A stretch of DNA of 64,000 nt from Rhizobium leucaenae USDA 9039. Lineage in GTDB: Bacteria > Pseudomonadota > Alphaproteobacteria > Rhizobiales > Rhizobiaceae. Made by a program: the position numbers and the translations under genes. Shown here one piece after another: positions 1 through 7,010 of the stretch; positions within the stretch are counted from its first letter, which is position 1; every line of letters starts with the position of its first letter. The stretch spans positions 1 through 64,000 of the forward strand of contig NZ_AUFB01000015.1 in NCBI RefSeq assembly GCF_000426285.1, in the 5' to 3' direction. The notes under the pieces are model-generated. The model worked only from the letters and a program-made list of their open reading frames with translations, ran no database searches and was not told the origin of the DNA.

Positions 1-270
1 AGCGACGGCAGGATGCCGATCGATAACAACATTCTGGAACGCGAGATCAGAGTTTTTGCCACCGGAAGAAAATCGTGGCTGTTCAGCGATACCGCTGACG
101 GAGCCAGGGCCAGCGCCGTGATCTACAGTCTCATGCTGACTTGCCGCGCCTGCGGCGTCGACCCGCTCGCTTGGCTGCGCCACGTGCTCACAGAGTTGCC
201 GCAGCGGGGCGAAGCGGCCGAAATCGTCGACCTGCTGCCGTTCAACTTCGCCAGAACCGAAGCCGCCTGA
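1..270 (+). CDS. IS66 family transposase (TnpC), C-terminal part
   Basis: The frame is open from the left edge and stops at 268-270, so this is the last 89 residues of a protein that starts outside the window. It carries the IS66 TnpC signature: a DGR..IDNN..ER segment, then GRK.WLFSD, GARASA, and the WLRHVL and LLPFNF tail. It would catalyse transposition of the IS66 element. The ATG at 13 is internal to the conserved motif and is not a real start. Whether the whole transposase is intact cannot be seen. Confidence 0.85.
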   Translation, partial: SDGRMPIDNNILEREIRVFATGRKSWLFSDTADGARASAVIYSLMLTCRACGVDPLAWLRHVLTELPQRGEAAEIVDLLPFNFARTEAA

Positions 271-345
271 CACAATACGGTTCCAAACGTTGAGCCGATG
301 CCAATCAACGCGTTGGCGTCAACGTGCGGCGAAAATCGCGCTTAC
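1..345 (+). mobile_element. IS66-family insertion sequence, right-hand end
   Basis: The transposase C-terminus is followed by about 75 bases of non-coding sequence that ends at 345. Read on the minus strand from 345, the end begins GTAAGCG, the usual start of an IS66-family terminal inverted repeat. Sequence homologous to an integrase gene begins immediately to the right. The rest of the element lies left of the window, so neither the other end nor the expected 8-bp target duplication (which would be 346-353) can be checked. Confidence 0.7.
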
Positions 346-515
346 CGTGTATCGCTTCAATGTCCGCAGTTCTTTGTGACCTGAGATGCTGCTCACCTCG
401 ATGACGTTCAGCCCGCGCTCGAAAACGCGACTGACGGCCTCGTGGCGGAGATTGTGGAAACATTTGCATGCACAAAAAGCTTGCTCAAGTGAACCTGCCA
501 CCATTGGGAAGAAGT
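346..515 (-). pseudogene. tyrosine recombinase (integrase) remnant, C-terminal part
   Basis: The minus strand encodes a piece closely similar to the C-terminus of the intact integrase at 3306-4298, including the LRHE box, the SGHKEL box and the KRYT tyrosine motif. Compared with the intact gene it lacks 24 bases between the SLEQA and LRHE segments, has no N-terminal half, and is cut just after the catalytic tyrosine codon, where the IS66 end begins. The reading frame runs on into IS66 sequence as junk. It is a relic of a second, related integrase. Confidence 0.75.
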
Positions 516-619
516 TCATCGGCGTTCGCTCGGATTTTCGAAAACCGGGCGCAAAATGCATATAGGCCTACCGAAAAGGACGTGAATCAATCCTCAGGCG
601 CAACAGCGGTGCCAGAAAT

Positions 620-1024
620 CTATTTTTTCAGTGCATCCAAAGTTGCGAGCGCGGTCTGTTGCTGGATCTGCGAACAGGTGTCTGCCTCCAGATAAATTCC
701 TCGCGACGCAACATCGCTTACATTTACTTGGATGCCAATGTTCCAGTCATTTCTATCAGTGGCAATCCTTGCCAGTATTGGACCGAACCAATCGATGAGC
801 CACGTCTTGTCGCCCTGCGAAAGATTTTTAGCGTTGGCCATCCAGTTGGAAAAGATAACAAGGAGAGCGGAGTTAATTATATGAAACTGCTGATAGCGTA
901 ACGATCTTGTGGCCTGATCATCATAATTATCAACCGCCGCTCTCACCAGGTTATGGTAGTCGCGCAAGTCGTCCGTTGCTTTCGATGCGCTATTTCCCAC
1001 ATCGGCGCTAGGTTGAATTGCCAT
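620..1024 (-). CDS. hypothetical protein, island-borne, 134 aa
   Basis: I do not recognise this protein. A clear GAGGAGG ribosome-binding site sits about 6 bases before the ATG at 1024, which supports expression and the start. The product is probably cytosolic: there is no signal peptide, the middle is helical and rich in aromatic residues (FSNW, WLIDWFGP), and the N-terminus is polar. It lies downstream of, and on the same strand as, the secreted protein at 1076-1675 with a 51-base gap, so the two could be co-transcribed. Its place between mobile-element relics marks it as accessory DNA. Confidence 0.55.
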   Translation of the reverse strand: MAIQPSADVGNSASKATDDLRDYHNLVRAAVDNYDDQATRSLRYQQFHIINSALLVIFSNWMANAKNLSQGDKTWLIDWFGPILARIATDRNDWNIGIQVNVSDVASRGIYLEADTCSQIQQQTALATLDALKK

Positions 1025-1075
1025 GGCATAGCCTCCTCGCTTTAGCCAGATTGATGGGATCCGGCATTATTGGAC

Positions 1076-1675
1076 CTATTTGCCTTCGTGCCAGACCCAG
1101 GTGTTGTCACCGGCGCAATTGTGATTCTGCTCAGTTCCAGCCTTTACATATTTGACGATAAAATCCACGTTGACCCAGTGACCTTCGGGTCGGTGCTTGG
1201 GGACGACGCTGTAGGTGCTAATATAGTCGCCATGCGAACCGCGAAAGACCTTCCCTTGCGCGGAGTCGCCCTTGTTCAGAGAGATTGTTTTGTGGTCGTA
1301 AGACGCGCTGCACGTCGTATACCCGGGGGGAGGCGGGAACGCGATATACCAGTCTTCGCCCCCGTGTTTATCAATGCGACCCGAGGTCGCGAAGTCGCCT
1401 CCAGACGTAATCTTTTCCGACGCGGCGATAGCAGCGAGCCCAGCCGTATCAAATCCCATACAATCATAGGCCACTGTGCAAACAGCCGTGACGAATGCAG
1501 CGAACTCCTCGGTATTTCCCTCGTGTAGAGTTTTTTCGAGGAAGCCTCCGCTTTCTCTAATGTGTATGAAATTTGGAACAAGCTTAACTTCGGAGGCATC
1601 TTCCGCAACCGCAGGAAGTGAAATAAAAATAGAGCATGCGGCAGCCGCATACATTGCGTGTCGCAGGATAGACAT
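1076..1675 (-). CDS. hypothetical secreted protein, 199 aa
   Basis: The N-terminus is a plausible Sec signal peptide: a short basic start, a hydrophobic stretch of about 15 residues, and an AVAED-type cleavage region near residue 24. The mature part has several cysteines (about residues 66, 72, 141 and 187), which fits disulphide bonding in the periplasm. It ends in a tryptophan-rich tail. A GGAGA ribosome-binding site precedes the ATG at 1675. I recognise no family. The neighbouring gene at 620-1024 is downstream on the same strand. Function unknown. Confidence 0.55.
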   Translation of the reverse strand: MSILRHAMYAAAACSIFISLPAVAEDASEVKLVPNFIHIRESGGFLEKTLHEGNTEEFAAFVTAVCTVAYDCMGFDTAGLAAIAASEKITSGGDFATSGRIDKHGGEDWYIAFPPPPGYTTCSASYDHKTISLNKGDSAQGKVFRGSHGDYISTYSVVPKHRPEGHWVNVDFIVKYVKAGTEQNHNCAGDNTWVWHEGK

Positions 1676-1865
1676 ATCGCGTCTCCAGTTTCCGATGATG
1701 ACGATTAGCTAAGCTTCGCCGGCTACATTAACCAGACTTCGCCTGTGATTGCTGCAGCTTTCATGACATCCCTCAGTCCGCAACTCCCACGGAAAATTAG
1801 AAATACCTCAGATTGCTGTGGCGACAAATAACTCGCTCCATCACCATTCTGGCTTACGCACTTGC
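1676..1865. other. intergenic, no recognised feature
   Basis: This stretch lies upstream of the secreted-protein gene and should contain its promoter on the minus strand. I see no repeat, tRNA or convincing open frame in it. Confidence 0.4.
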
Positions 1866-1991
1866 TTAATCCTCTCCTCTCGTGAGGCGCAGCAGCTCGT
1901 CGATGCTCGGCTCGTTGCCAACAGCCTTCAGGCGCGTCGTCAGACCCTCGACCTTTTCGTTCGGTGATAAGGCCGCTTCGCTCGCCCTCGA
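1866..1991 (-). pseudogene. orphan C-terminal gene fragment beside an IS5-like element
   Basis: A minus-strand frame of about 40 codons ends at TAA (1866-1868). It reads like a genuine protein tail, with charged helical sequence and an IDELLRLTRGED end that resembles the C-terminus of small antitoxin-type proteins. The frame is closed by a TAG at the IS insertion site, and that stop persists when the pre-insertion sequence is reconstructed across the target. It is therefore probably an older relic and not a gene cut by this IS. The family is not identified. Confidence 0.3.
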
Positions 1992-1995
1992 CTAG

Positions 1996-2655
1996 GCTCA
2001 GGACTCGTTAAATCAAAGCCAGAAGATGACGGCTGCTGCGATGCATATGCTTGAGAAGAAGGTATGGGCGCAACAGTCGTAGCGGGTTGCGATGCGCCGC
2101 CAGTCCTTAAGTTTGGCGAAGAGATTCTCGATCTTGTGCCGTTTCATGTATAGCCCCTTGTCGTAGGGATACGGGGCCTTCCTGCTTCGGCTGGGCGGGA
2201 TGCAGGGTTCGATGCCCTTTTTGGAGTTCAGTCCGCCTTTGGTTCGCCCGATACAACGGGGAACATCCCCTTTTTGAGCAGGCTTGCGGCCGTGCGATGC
2301 GCTTTCAGATGTGTGGCGTCGATCATGATGCGCTCGGGCCTTGGCCCTTCACCGGCCAGCGCCGCGAAGATGCGGTCGAACACACCAAGGCGGCTCCAAC
2401 GGATGAAGCGGTTATAAAGCGTTTTGTGCGGCCCGTATTCCTTTGGCGCATCCTTCCATTGCAGCCCATGCTTGATGACGTAGACAATGCCGCTGCCAAC
2501 ACGGCGATCATCGACGCGTGGAATACCATGGGCCAAAGGAAAATGCGGCTCGATCCGAGCCATCTGACGTTCGCTCAGCAAAAACAAATCACCCATCACG
2601 GTCTCCTTCCAGAAACCGTGAATCACATCTCAAACAAAATTAATAGGTCCTGAGC
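1996..2655 (-). mobile_element. IS5-family element, 660-bp internally deleted copy
   Basis: The ends are imperfect inverted repeats starting GCTCAGGAC on both sides. They are flanked by CTAG at 1992-1995 and 2656-2659, which fits either a 4-bp YTAR or a 2-bp TA target duplication. Transposases of this group are usually carried on elements of about 0.85 kb, so roughly 200 bp are missing. The gap falls in the second transposase frame. The copy cannot make an active transposase, but its ends look intact and might be mobilised in trans. Confidence 0.75.
2013..2596 (-). pseudogene. IS5-family transposase, two-frame, internally deleted
   Basis: The first frame starts at ATG 2596 behind a GGAG ribosome-binding site and ends at 2228. 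It carries the N-terminal DDE fold, including the first catalytic aspartate in MIDATHLKAH. The second frame overlaps it (GRTKGGLNSK) and runs to TGA at 2013, ending in the conserved KRHKIEN, LKDWRRIATRYD and CAHTFFS segments. Between GLNSK and GIEPCIPP about 65 residues usual for the family are missing, including the region of the second catalytic aspartate. The enzyme is therefore predicted dead. Confidence 0.75.
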
Positions 2656-3305
2656 CTAGATGACTGAATGTCCGACGCCACTCTTCCTTAATATCTTCCA
2701 ACGTCTACCTGATCATCGATCGGCCTCGTGCTCTCAATCGGCCCCTAAAGAGCAGCCGCAGGCAAGGATGACGATCTTGCTGCGAATGGTCATGAGAAAG
2801 CTACAAACCCCTTCAACGCTCCGGGCGCGCTCGACGGAGTCTGGCTCCAGGCACTTGGCGATCCGCTTACATGCAACGAGCATCGGCGCCGATCCGGTCG
2901 CCTCCGGCTGGTATAGTCTGACATGATTTCGAATGTGTCCGCTCGAACGCGGGATGCACCCTCATACAATCGCGGATCTGCAAAGCTTCCCCGCTCCTGC
3001 CGTGGCAGCGATTACGCGGCGTAAACTGTTAGAAGGGCCTTACCGTCGGCTCTCGTCCGGATGCTCGGAGGTCTGTCCCTAGTATTCGACCATGTTGCCG
3101 AACCGACCGGACTGTCGCTTCCATTCGTCCTCGACTAGTGCCCCACGTTACTTGCCTTGCACAGAAGCCCGCAACAACTTGGAGCGAATATGGGAGGATA
3201 CGACCCGAAAAGCTTGGTGGACACCCAAAGCATCCCCATCGAGGATGCTTGATTTTTCTAGGTCTTTGATTGTTGGAGACCGGTGTCGGAACCCGGTAGA
3301 TAAGT
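2656..3305. other. 650-bp stretch without a convincing gene
   Basis: Short open frames exist on both strands (about 2660-2926 plus, about 2715-2955 minus), but neither has a ribosome-binding site or recognisable motif. The region sits between the IS5-like copy and the 3' end of the integrase gene and is probably decayed island DNA. Confidence 0.4.
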
Positions 3306-4298
3306 CTACGATAGCTTCGCGACCAGATCGTCGGCAGAGAGGTGAGTATATCTCCTGAGCATCCGCAGCTCCTTGTGTCCTGAAATGCTGCTGACTTCGA
3401 TCACATTCAGTCCCCTCTCGAACAGCCGGCTGACACCTTCGTGGCGGAGATCGTGGAAGCGCAGCCCTTTGACATTTGCGCGCACGAGCAGACGATACCA
3501 CGCTTGCTCCAGTGAACCGGGGGTCATCGGAAAGACACGAGGCTGATCGACATCTGCGCATATCTTCCATTCCTTTAGGGCGTCGAATGCACGCTGAGAC
3601 AGCGGCACCTCGCGTCCGGACCCGTTCTTCGTCATCGCCAACGTGATGACGCGACGGTTGTGCGAGATGTCGCTCCATCGCAGCCCCAAGATCTCACCGC
3701 GGCGCATCCCGGTCTCGATCGCGAGGATGATCAGCATTTTGAAGAATAGGATCTTACCAGCGGCACAGCCATCAAGCAGGCGCTGCTCCTCATCACCTTC
3801 CAGACGACGCTTGCGTTCGTTCCGGATGACCGGACGACGAACCAGCTTCACGACGTTTCGGCTTAGAGGTAGCCCCCAGTCGCGGATCGCGACCTCTATC
3901 ACGTGACTGAGGATCGCGAGCTCGCGCACCGTCGTAGATGGAGCTACGGATCGAAGGCGTTCGTCACGAAATGATGAGATATCCTGCGGCGACAGACCTA
4001 CCATTGTCCGGTAGGCAAGCTCGTGGCGTCGGAGCACGTCGATCCGCTGAATCTCCTGGACTGATCCGCGCTTCATCGGTGAGACCTCGCGCTGGTAGCG
4101 CTCCAAGAGTTGTCCGAGCGTTGTTGTCTCCAGGATCTTCGTATCCGGCGCGGTGCCGTAGCGATCGACCTGGGTTTCCAGATCACGCGCCCACTTCTCG
4201 GCTTCGAGCTTGCTATCGAATGACTTGCAGCGAGGCTTCATACCGCGCCGGCGAACCTGTGCTTGCCAGCGTCCTCTAAGTTTCCGGATCGTCGCCAT
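3306..4298 (-). CDS. tyrosine recombinase / phage-type integrase, 330 aa
   Basis: This is a site-specific recombinase expected to integrate and excise the island, most likely at the tRNA-Ser gene at 7890-7979. It has an N-terminal arm-binding region (about 1-60), a core-binding domain (about 60-155) and a catalytic domain. The full catalytic set is visible: R199 in TGMRRGE, K224 in TKNGSG, H282 and R285 in HDLRH, H308 in SGHKE, and Y317 in RRYTH. The ATG is preceded by AGGAGA at 5 bases. It lies 59 bases downstream of the HNH endonuclease gene on the same strand, with a strong promoter in the gap. The length is normal, so the gene appears intact. Confidence 0.92.
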   Translation of the reverse strand: MATIRKLRGRWQAQVRRRGMKPRCKSFDSKLEAEKWARDLETQVDRYGTAPDTKILETTTLGQLLERYQREVSPMKRGSVQEIQRIDVLRRHELAYRTMVGLSPQDISSFRDERLRSVAPSTTVRELAILSHVIEVAIRDWGLPLSRNVVKLVRRPVIRNERKRRLEGDEEQRLLDGCAAGKILFFKMLIILAIETGMRRGEILGLRWSDISHNRRVITLAMTKNGSGREVPLSQRAFDALKEWKICADVDQPRVFPMTPGSLEQAWYRLLVRANVKGLRFHDLRHEGVSRLFERGLNVIEVSSISGHKELRMLRRYTHLSADDLVAKLS

Positions 4299-4364
4299 GT
4301 GATCTCCTATCGATACTGAAGATCACGCGTAGGATGCCCCTGGAGGGGTGCCAAGGATTATCCC
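4288..4364 (-). repeat. 77-bp direct repeat, copy 1 (integrase leader)
   Basis: This segment covers the integrase promoter, ribosome-binding site and first few codons. It matches 6866-6942 at 68 of 77 positions by eye, without gaps and in the same orientation. The two copies bracket the DUF6119-HNH cassette. Its outer end overlaps the stop codon of the HNH gene. Confidence 0.85.
4326..4354 (-). promoter_or_regulatory. predicted integrase promoter with dyad in the spacer
   Basis: On the minus strand a TTGGCA box (4349-4354) is followed by exactly 17 bases and TACGCG (4326-4331). The spacer contains a short dyad, CCCC-N4-GGGG, that could be an operator. The spacing and dyad are retained in the second copy at 6904-6932. 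Confidence 0.6.
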
Positions 4365-5077
4365 GGCGCGAGTAGAGCGCGGGCTTCGGCAAGGCCGACC
4401 CATCTCGTTTTCGACACCATCACTCGATGAATAAGACGATGGCACGCGCACAGCAGCGCAAGATCAGCAAGCCTGGTCTTGCGCTCACCGGCCTCGGCAA
4501 GTGGGACCAAATGGTGCGCCTCGAAAATGGCCTCCTGCATCGATATCTCAAGAGTCGGGCGGGACAACTCGCAGATTTCGCACCGCAGCCCAGAGGGTCG
4601 TCGAGCATCTAAAAGTAGGCTCCGCACCTTCGGATTTCGTTCTCGACGAAGGTGAAGGGCTGTGAGGAGCCTACCTTCTGGCAGTTCCTGGTCGACATCC
4701 GGTAACTGCCCGGAACTGGCCGCCGCTATCCCCACTCTAATTGCGGTCGCTATTCTATGCACCTCGTCCGGGCGATGTCCGAACTCGGTCCAAACCTGGC
4801 GGTCCATATTTGAGACATTACCAAGCCCCTTTCCGGTTGCGACTTGGCGAATGTTCATCAGTTTGAAGCCGACGCCATCGGGATTTCGAAATGTCGGCTG
4901 TTTCGCTGCTTCCGCATGGTAGGGCAGCGATCGAAGCAGCGAAGAAAGCTCCCTGATTGCCTCAGACTTCGGTGAGGGGACATCGCCATTGAGCTTTAGA
5001 TAGAGGTCCAGAGCGAGAATCGTCTCGTCACGGGTCCAATTCGGATTGCCATGCCCTTGCGTTCTAGCCATCCGCAT
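4358..5077 (-). CDS. HNH endonuclease (McrA-like), partner of DUF6119 protein
   Basis: This 239-residue protein has two parts. Residues 13-80 form a domain starting NWTRDETILALDLY and containing RNPDGVGFKLMN, an N-terminal module seen on HNH enzymes of restriction-like systems. Residues 160-220 form a zinc-supported HNH nuclease: C166 and C169, EAHH at 187-190, then C210 and C212 with HRLIH at 213-217. It is expected to cut DNA. The start overlaps the end of the DUF6119 gene by 14 bases, so translation is probably coupled; an ATG at 5071 is an alternative. The genomic target and trigger are unknown. A role in restriction or phage defence is inferred from context and domain type. Confidence 0.85.
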   Translation of the reverse strand: MRMARTQGHGNPNWTRDETILALDLYLKLNGDVPSPKSEAIRELSSLLRSLPYHAEAAKQPTFRNPDGVGFKLMNIRQVATGKGLGNVSNMDRQVWTEFGHRPDEVHRIATAIRVGIAAASSGQLPDVDQELPEGRLLTALHLRRERNPKVRSLLLDARRPSGLRCEICELSRPTLEISMQEAIFEAHHLVPLAEAGERKTRLADLALLCACHRLIHRVMVSKTRWVGLAEARALLAPG

Positions 5078-6725
5078 CGGCCAATTGTGGTTGAGGGGGA
5101 TCCAACTTCTCTATGAGATGCATTTCGACTCCATATCCATATTTGGCCAATAGCGAAGCTGGCGCTTGAAGGCTCACCTTGCTGAAAAATGGAATATCTA
5201 CCGCGCCACTTCTGCGATTCCTGCGGCGAAGAATGCCGTAAATCACCGTGTATGCTGTCGTGTCGACGCGCCCTTGTCGGCCGGGGGGCAGCAGTGACTC
5301 GAAGCCAACTTTAACTGGTTCCTCAGCCTGCCGTCGCCGGGCTTGGCGTCGCACGCCATTCCGGAAGGTCGCATCTGACATCAAGGCATCGCAGCTTGTG
5401 ACTGCCTGCATCCATAGATGACTGATCGACGACGATGAGTGGCCGTCCTTAAGATGTATGAGCTGCCGCTGAAGTGAGAAAAAGTCACATACCTCGAGAT
5501 TTCCATTATTCACCCCGCGAGGATTCACTTTGGTCTTGTCCATAATCAACAATTCGGGGCGTTGATTTAGCTCGCCAATAAGTTCCTGTTCGTTTTTCGC
5601 GGAGCTCTGACGAAGAAAGGACGGTCTGACTAAGGATTGAAAAATGGCCTCAACGCGATCCTTGTAGACCCGGCTTATCTGATACCACGTTCCAGCATAG
5701 AGAACGTAGGCCTGTTCATTGAGCTGACACTCATAAATAAAACAATCATAGACTTTCCATTTCGGTTTTGATCGAGTCTCTTCGTCCTCATGCATATGGA
5801 CATAGTGATCAGCTTTGATCACTTCGAACGCTTCATTGAAGGCAATGGCATTAAGCTCGGCGGCGTATTCGAGAATATCTAATTGAGAATACCAATTCTT
5901 CTCCCGGGAGAAACCCTTTCCATAATAGGCGACGTCCTGGCCTTCAACATAGTCGACAATCTCAGGTGGACACATATGGAGGTCGCTTTGTTCTCCAGCG
6001 CGAATTGATGCAATTTCTTGAGCTAGCGATGCATCTAGCGATCCGATTTCCGCCGCATCGGTCACGATCTGAACATTGTCGATCCATTCGTAATCCTGCC
6101 GGTAATTACTGTCATCAAATGCTTGGAGACATTGTGCCAATTTGCCTTGGAGCCCTCCGGGCTGGATCGAGCATGTAATTGTCAGGCTATCTCGGCCAGC
6201 GACAAATTTGGCGAAAGCACGGTCGGTTGGAGAACCGGCAGCAACACGCAACAAGTCACGCTGAATATCTATACCGAACCCGGCGAGATCTGCATTTCTG
6301 CTAGCCTGAGTTCGTCGTTGAAACACGGTGGCGTCGAGCGTTGCGCTATCCAGACTCCTAAGATTACGTCGGGAAACCCTGTTCACGACGACCTTCAATC
6401 CGAAATTCCGCTCTATCTTCGCCGGATCGATGAGGAAATGTCCTGCGCCGAAGCACAAAACGAAAAGCCGTTGAACTCCCGCTTGTCCTTCCACCGGCAC
6501 GGCGAGCACGGCGGAGGAGGACTCAGTCCATAAATCAGGTTCATGGGCGGTGAGATCGGTTAGGAGCGGCATCCAAGAGGGTCGACCTCGCGAAGAAGCG
6601 ATGAACAGCCTACTCCCCGGAGGAGTCTCGGTCACAACTTCATCAGTATCCGCAGTATTTCTAAATGCATCTTCGATATGAACGCCCAGCTTTAGGAGCC
6701 GCACGTTTAATGTGACTGCCGCCAT
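5064..6725 (-). CDS. DUF6119 / TIGR04141-like sporadically distributed protein, 553 aa
   Basis: I place this in the DUF6119 (TIGR04141) family from several features. There is an N-terminal RLFVLCFGAG-HFLID segment followed by NFGLKVVVN (about 86-115) and a LRSLDS step. A mid-protein block has KVYDCFIYE and a GTWYQIS strand. A C-terminal half has an EVCDFFS and IHLKDG segment followed by a serine run. No known catalytic motif is obvious to me. The start at 6725 (MAAV) has GGGGGA 8 bases upstream and is better than the ATG at 6761. Base composition is lower in GC than the core genome, and the gene is coupled to the HNH gene. Families of this kind are patchily distributed and tend to sit in variable islands; function is unproven. 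Confidence 0.8.
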   Translation of the reverse strand: MAAVTLNVRLLKLGVHIEDAFRNTADTDEVVTETPPGSRLFIASSRGRPSWMPLLTDLTAHEPDLWTESSSAVLAVPVEGQAGVQRLFVLCFGAGHFLIDPAKIERNFGLKVVVNRVSRRNLRSLDSATLDATVFQRRTQASRNADLAGFGIDIQRDLLRVAAGSPTDRAFAKFVAGRDSLTITCSIQPGGLQGKLAQCLQAFDDSNYRQDYEWIDNVQIVTDAAEIGSLDASLAQEIASIRAGEQSDLHMCPPEIVDYVEGQDVAYYGKGFSREKNWYSQLDILEYAAELNAIAFNEAFEVIKADHYVHMHEDEETRSKPKWKVYDCFIYECQLNEQAYVLYAGTWYQISRVYKDRVEAIFQSLVRPSFLRQSSAKNEQELIGELNQRPELLIMDKTKVNPRGVNNGNLEVCDFFSLQRQLIHLKDGHSSSSISHLWMQAVTSCDALMSDATFRNGVRRQARRRQAEEPVKVGFESLLPPGRQGRVDTTAYTVIYGILRRRNRRSGAVDIPFFSKVSLQAPASLLAKYGYGVEMHLIEKLDPPQPQLADADG

Positions 6726-6774
6726 TGATAAGTCCCCCGCCAGAAGGGGATTTTCCAACAATTTTAGTAGACCG

Positions 6775-6876
6775 TCAACTTTGCGTCGAAATCTGAGCGA
6801 ACATTAAAAAACTCAAAGCTGCAAGACGACAAACCCAACATTGCTGGCGTCCCTCCAGCCGACGAATCGTCGCCAT
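6775..6876 (-). pseudogene. integrase 5' remnant (start codon and about 12 codons)
   Basis: From the ATG at 6876 the minus strand reads MATIRRLEGR, nearly identical to the start of the intact integrase (MATIRKLRGR), behind the same GGAGA ribosome-binding site. Similarity then stops and the frame continues as unrelated codons to TGA at 6775. It is the 5' end of an integrase gene and not a functional gene. It lies 50 bases upstream of the DUF6119 start. Confidence 0.7.
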
Positions 6877-6942
6877 GTAATCTCCAATGAAAAATGAAGA
6901 TCACACGTAGGATGCCCCCGAAGGGGTGCCAAGGATTATCCC
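6866..6942 (-). repeat. 77-bp direct repeat, copy 2 (integrase leader)
   Basis: The second copy of the integrase leader has 9 differences from 4288-4364 and no length change. The promoter boxes and the dyad between them are preserved. It lies upstream of the DUF6119 gene, so the cassette is bounded by direct repeats. Confidence 0.85.
6904..6932 (-). promoter_or_regulatory. duplicated integrase promoter, candidate promoter of the DUF6119-HNH operon
   Basis: A TTGGCA box (6927-6932) and TACGTG (6904-6909) are 17 bases apart on the minus strand, with a CCCC-N4-GGGG dyad in the spacer. No terminator is visible between it and the DUF6119 start at 6725, so it could drive the cassette. Confidence 0.5.
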
Positions 6943-7010
6943 TGCACCTCGTAATTTGTCCGCGCAGCCGATGACGCGTCATGAAAAGCTGACCGAGACG
7001 CGATCAGCCG

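Noticed and set aside
2660-2926. Small plus-strand frame after the IS5-like copy
   Set aside because: No ribosome-binding site, unusual composition and no recognisable motif.
4326-4354. Sigma-54 promoter (TGGCAC present)
   Set aside because: The required GC element about 5 bases further (TTGCA type) is absent; the 17-base spacing to TACGyG fits a sigma-70-type promoter better.
6764-6982. A 72-codon minus-strand frame over the second integrase leader
   Set aside because: It is in a different frame from the integrase start, has no support, and the DNA is explained by the 77-bp repeat.
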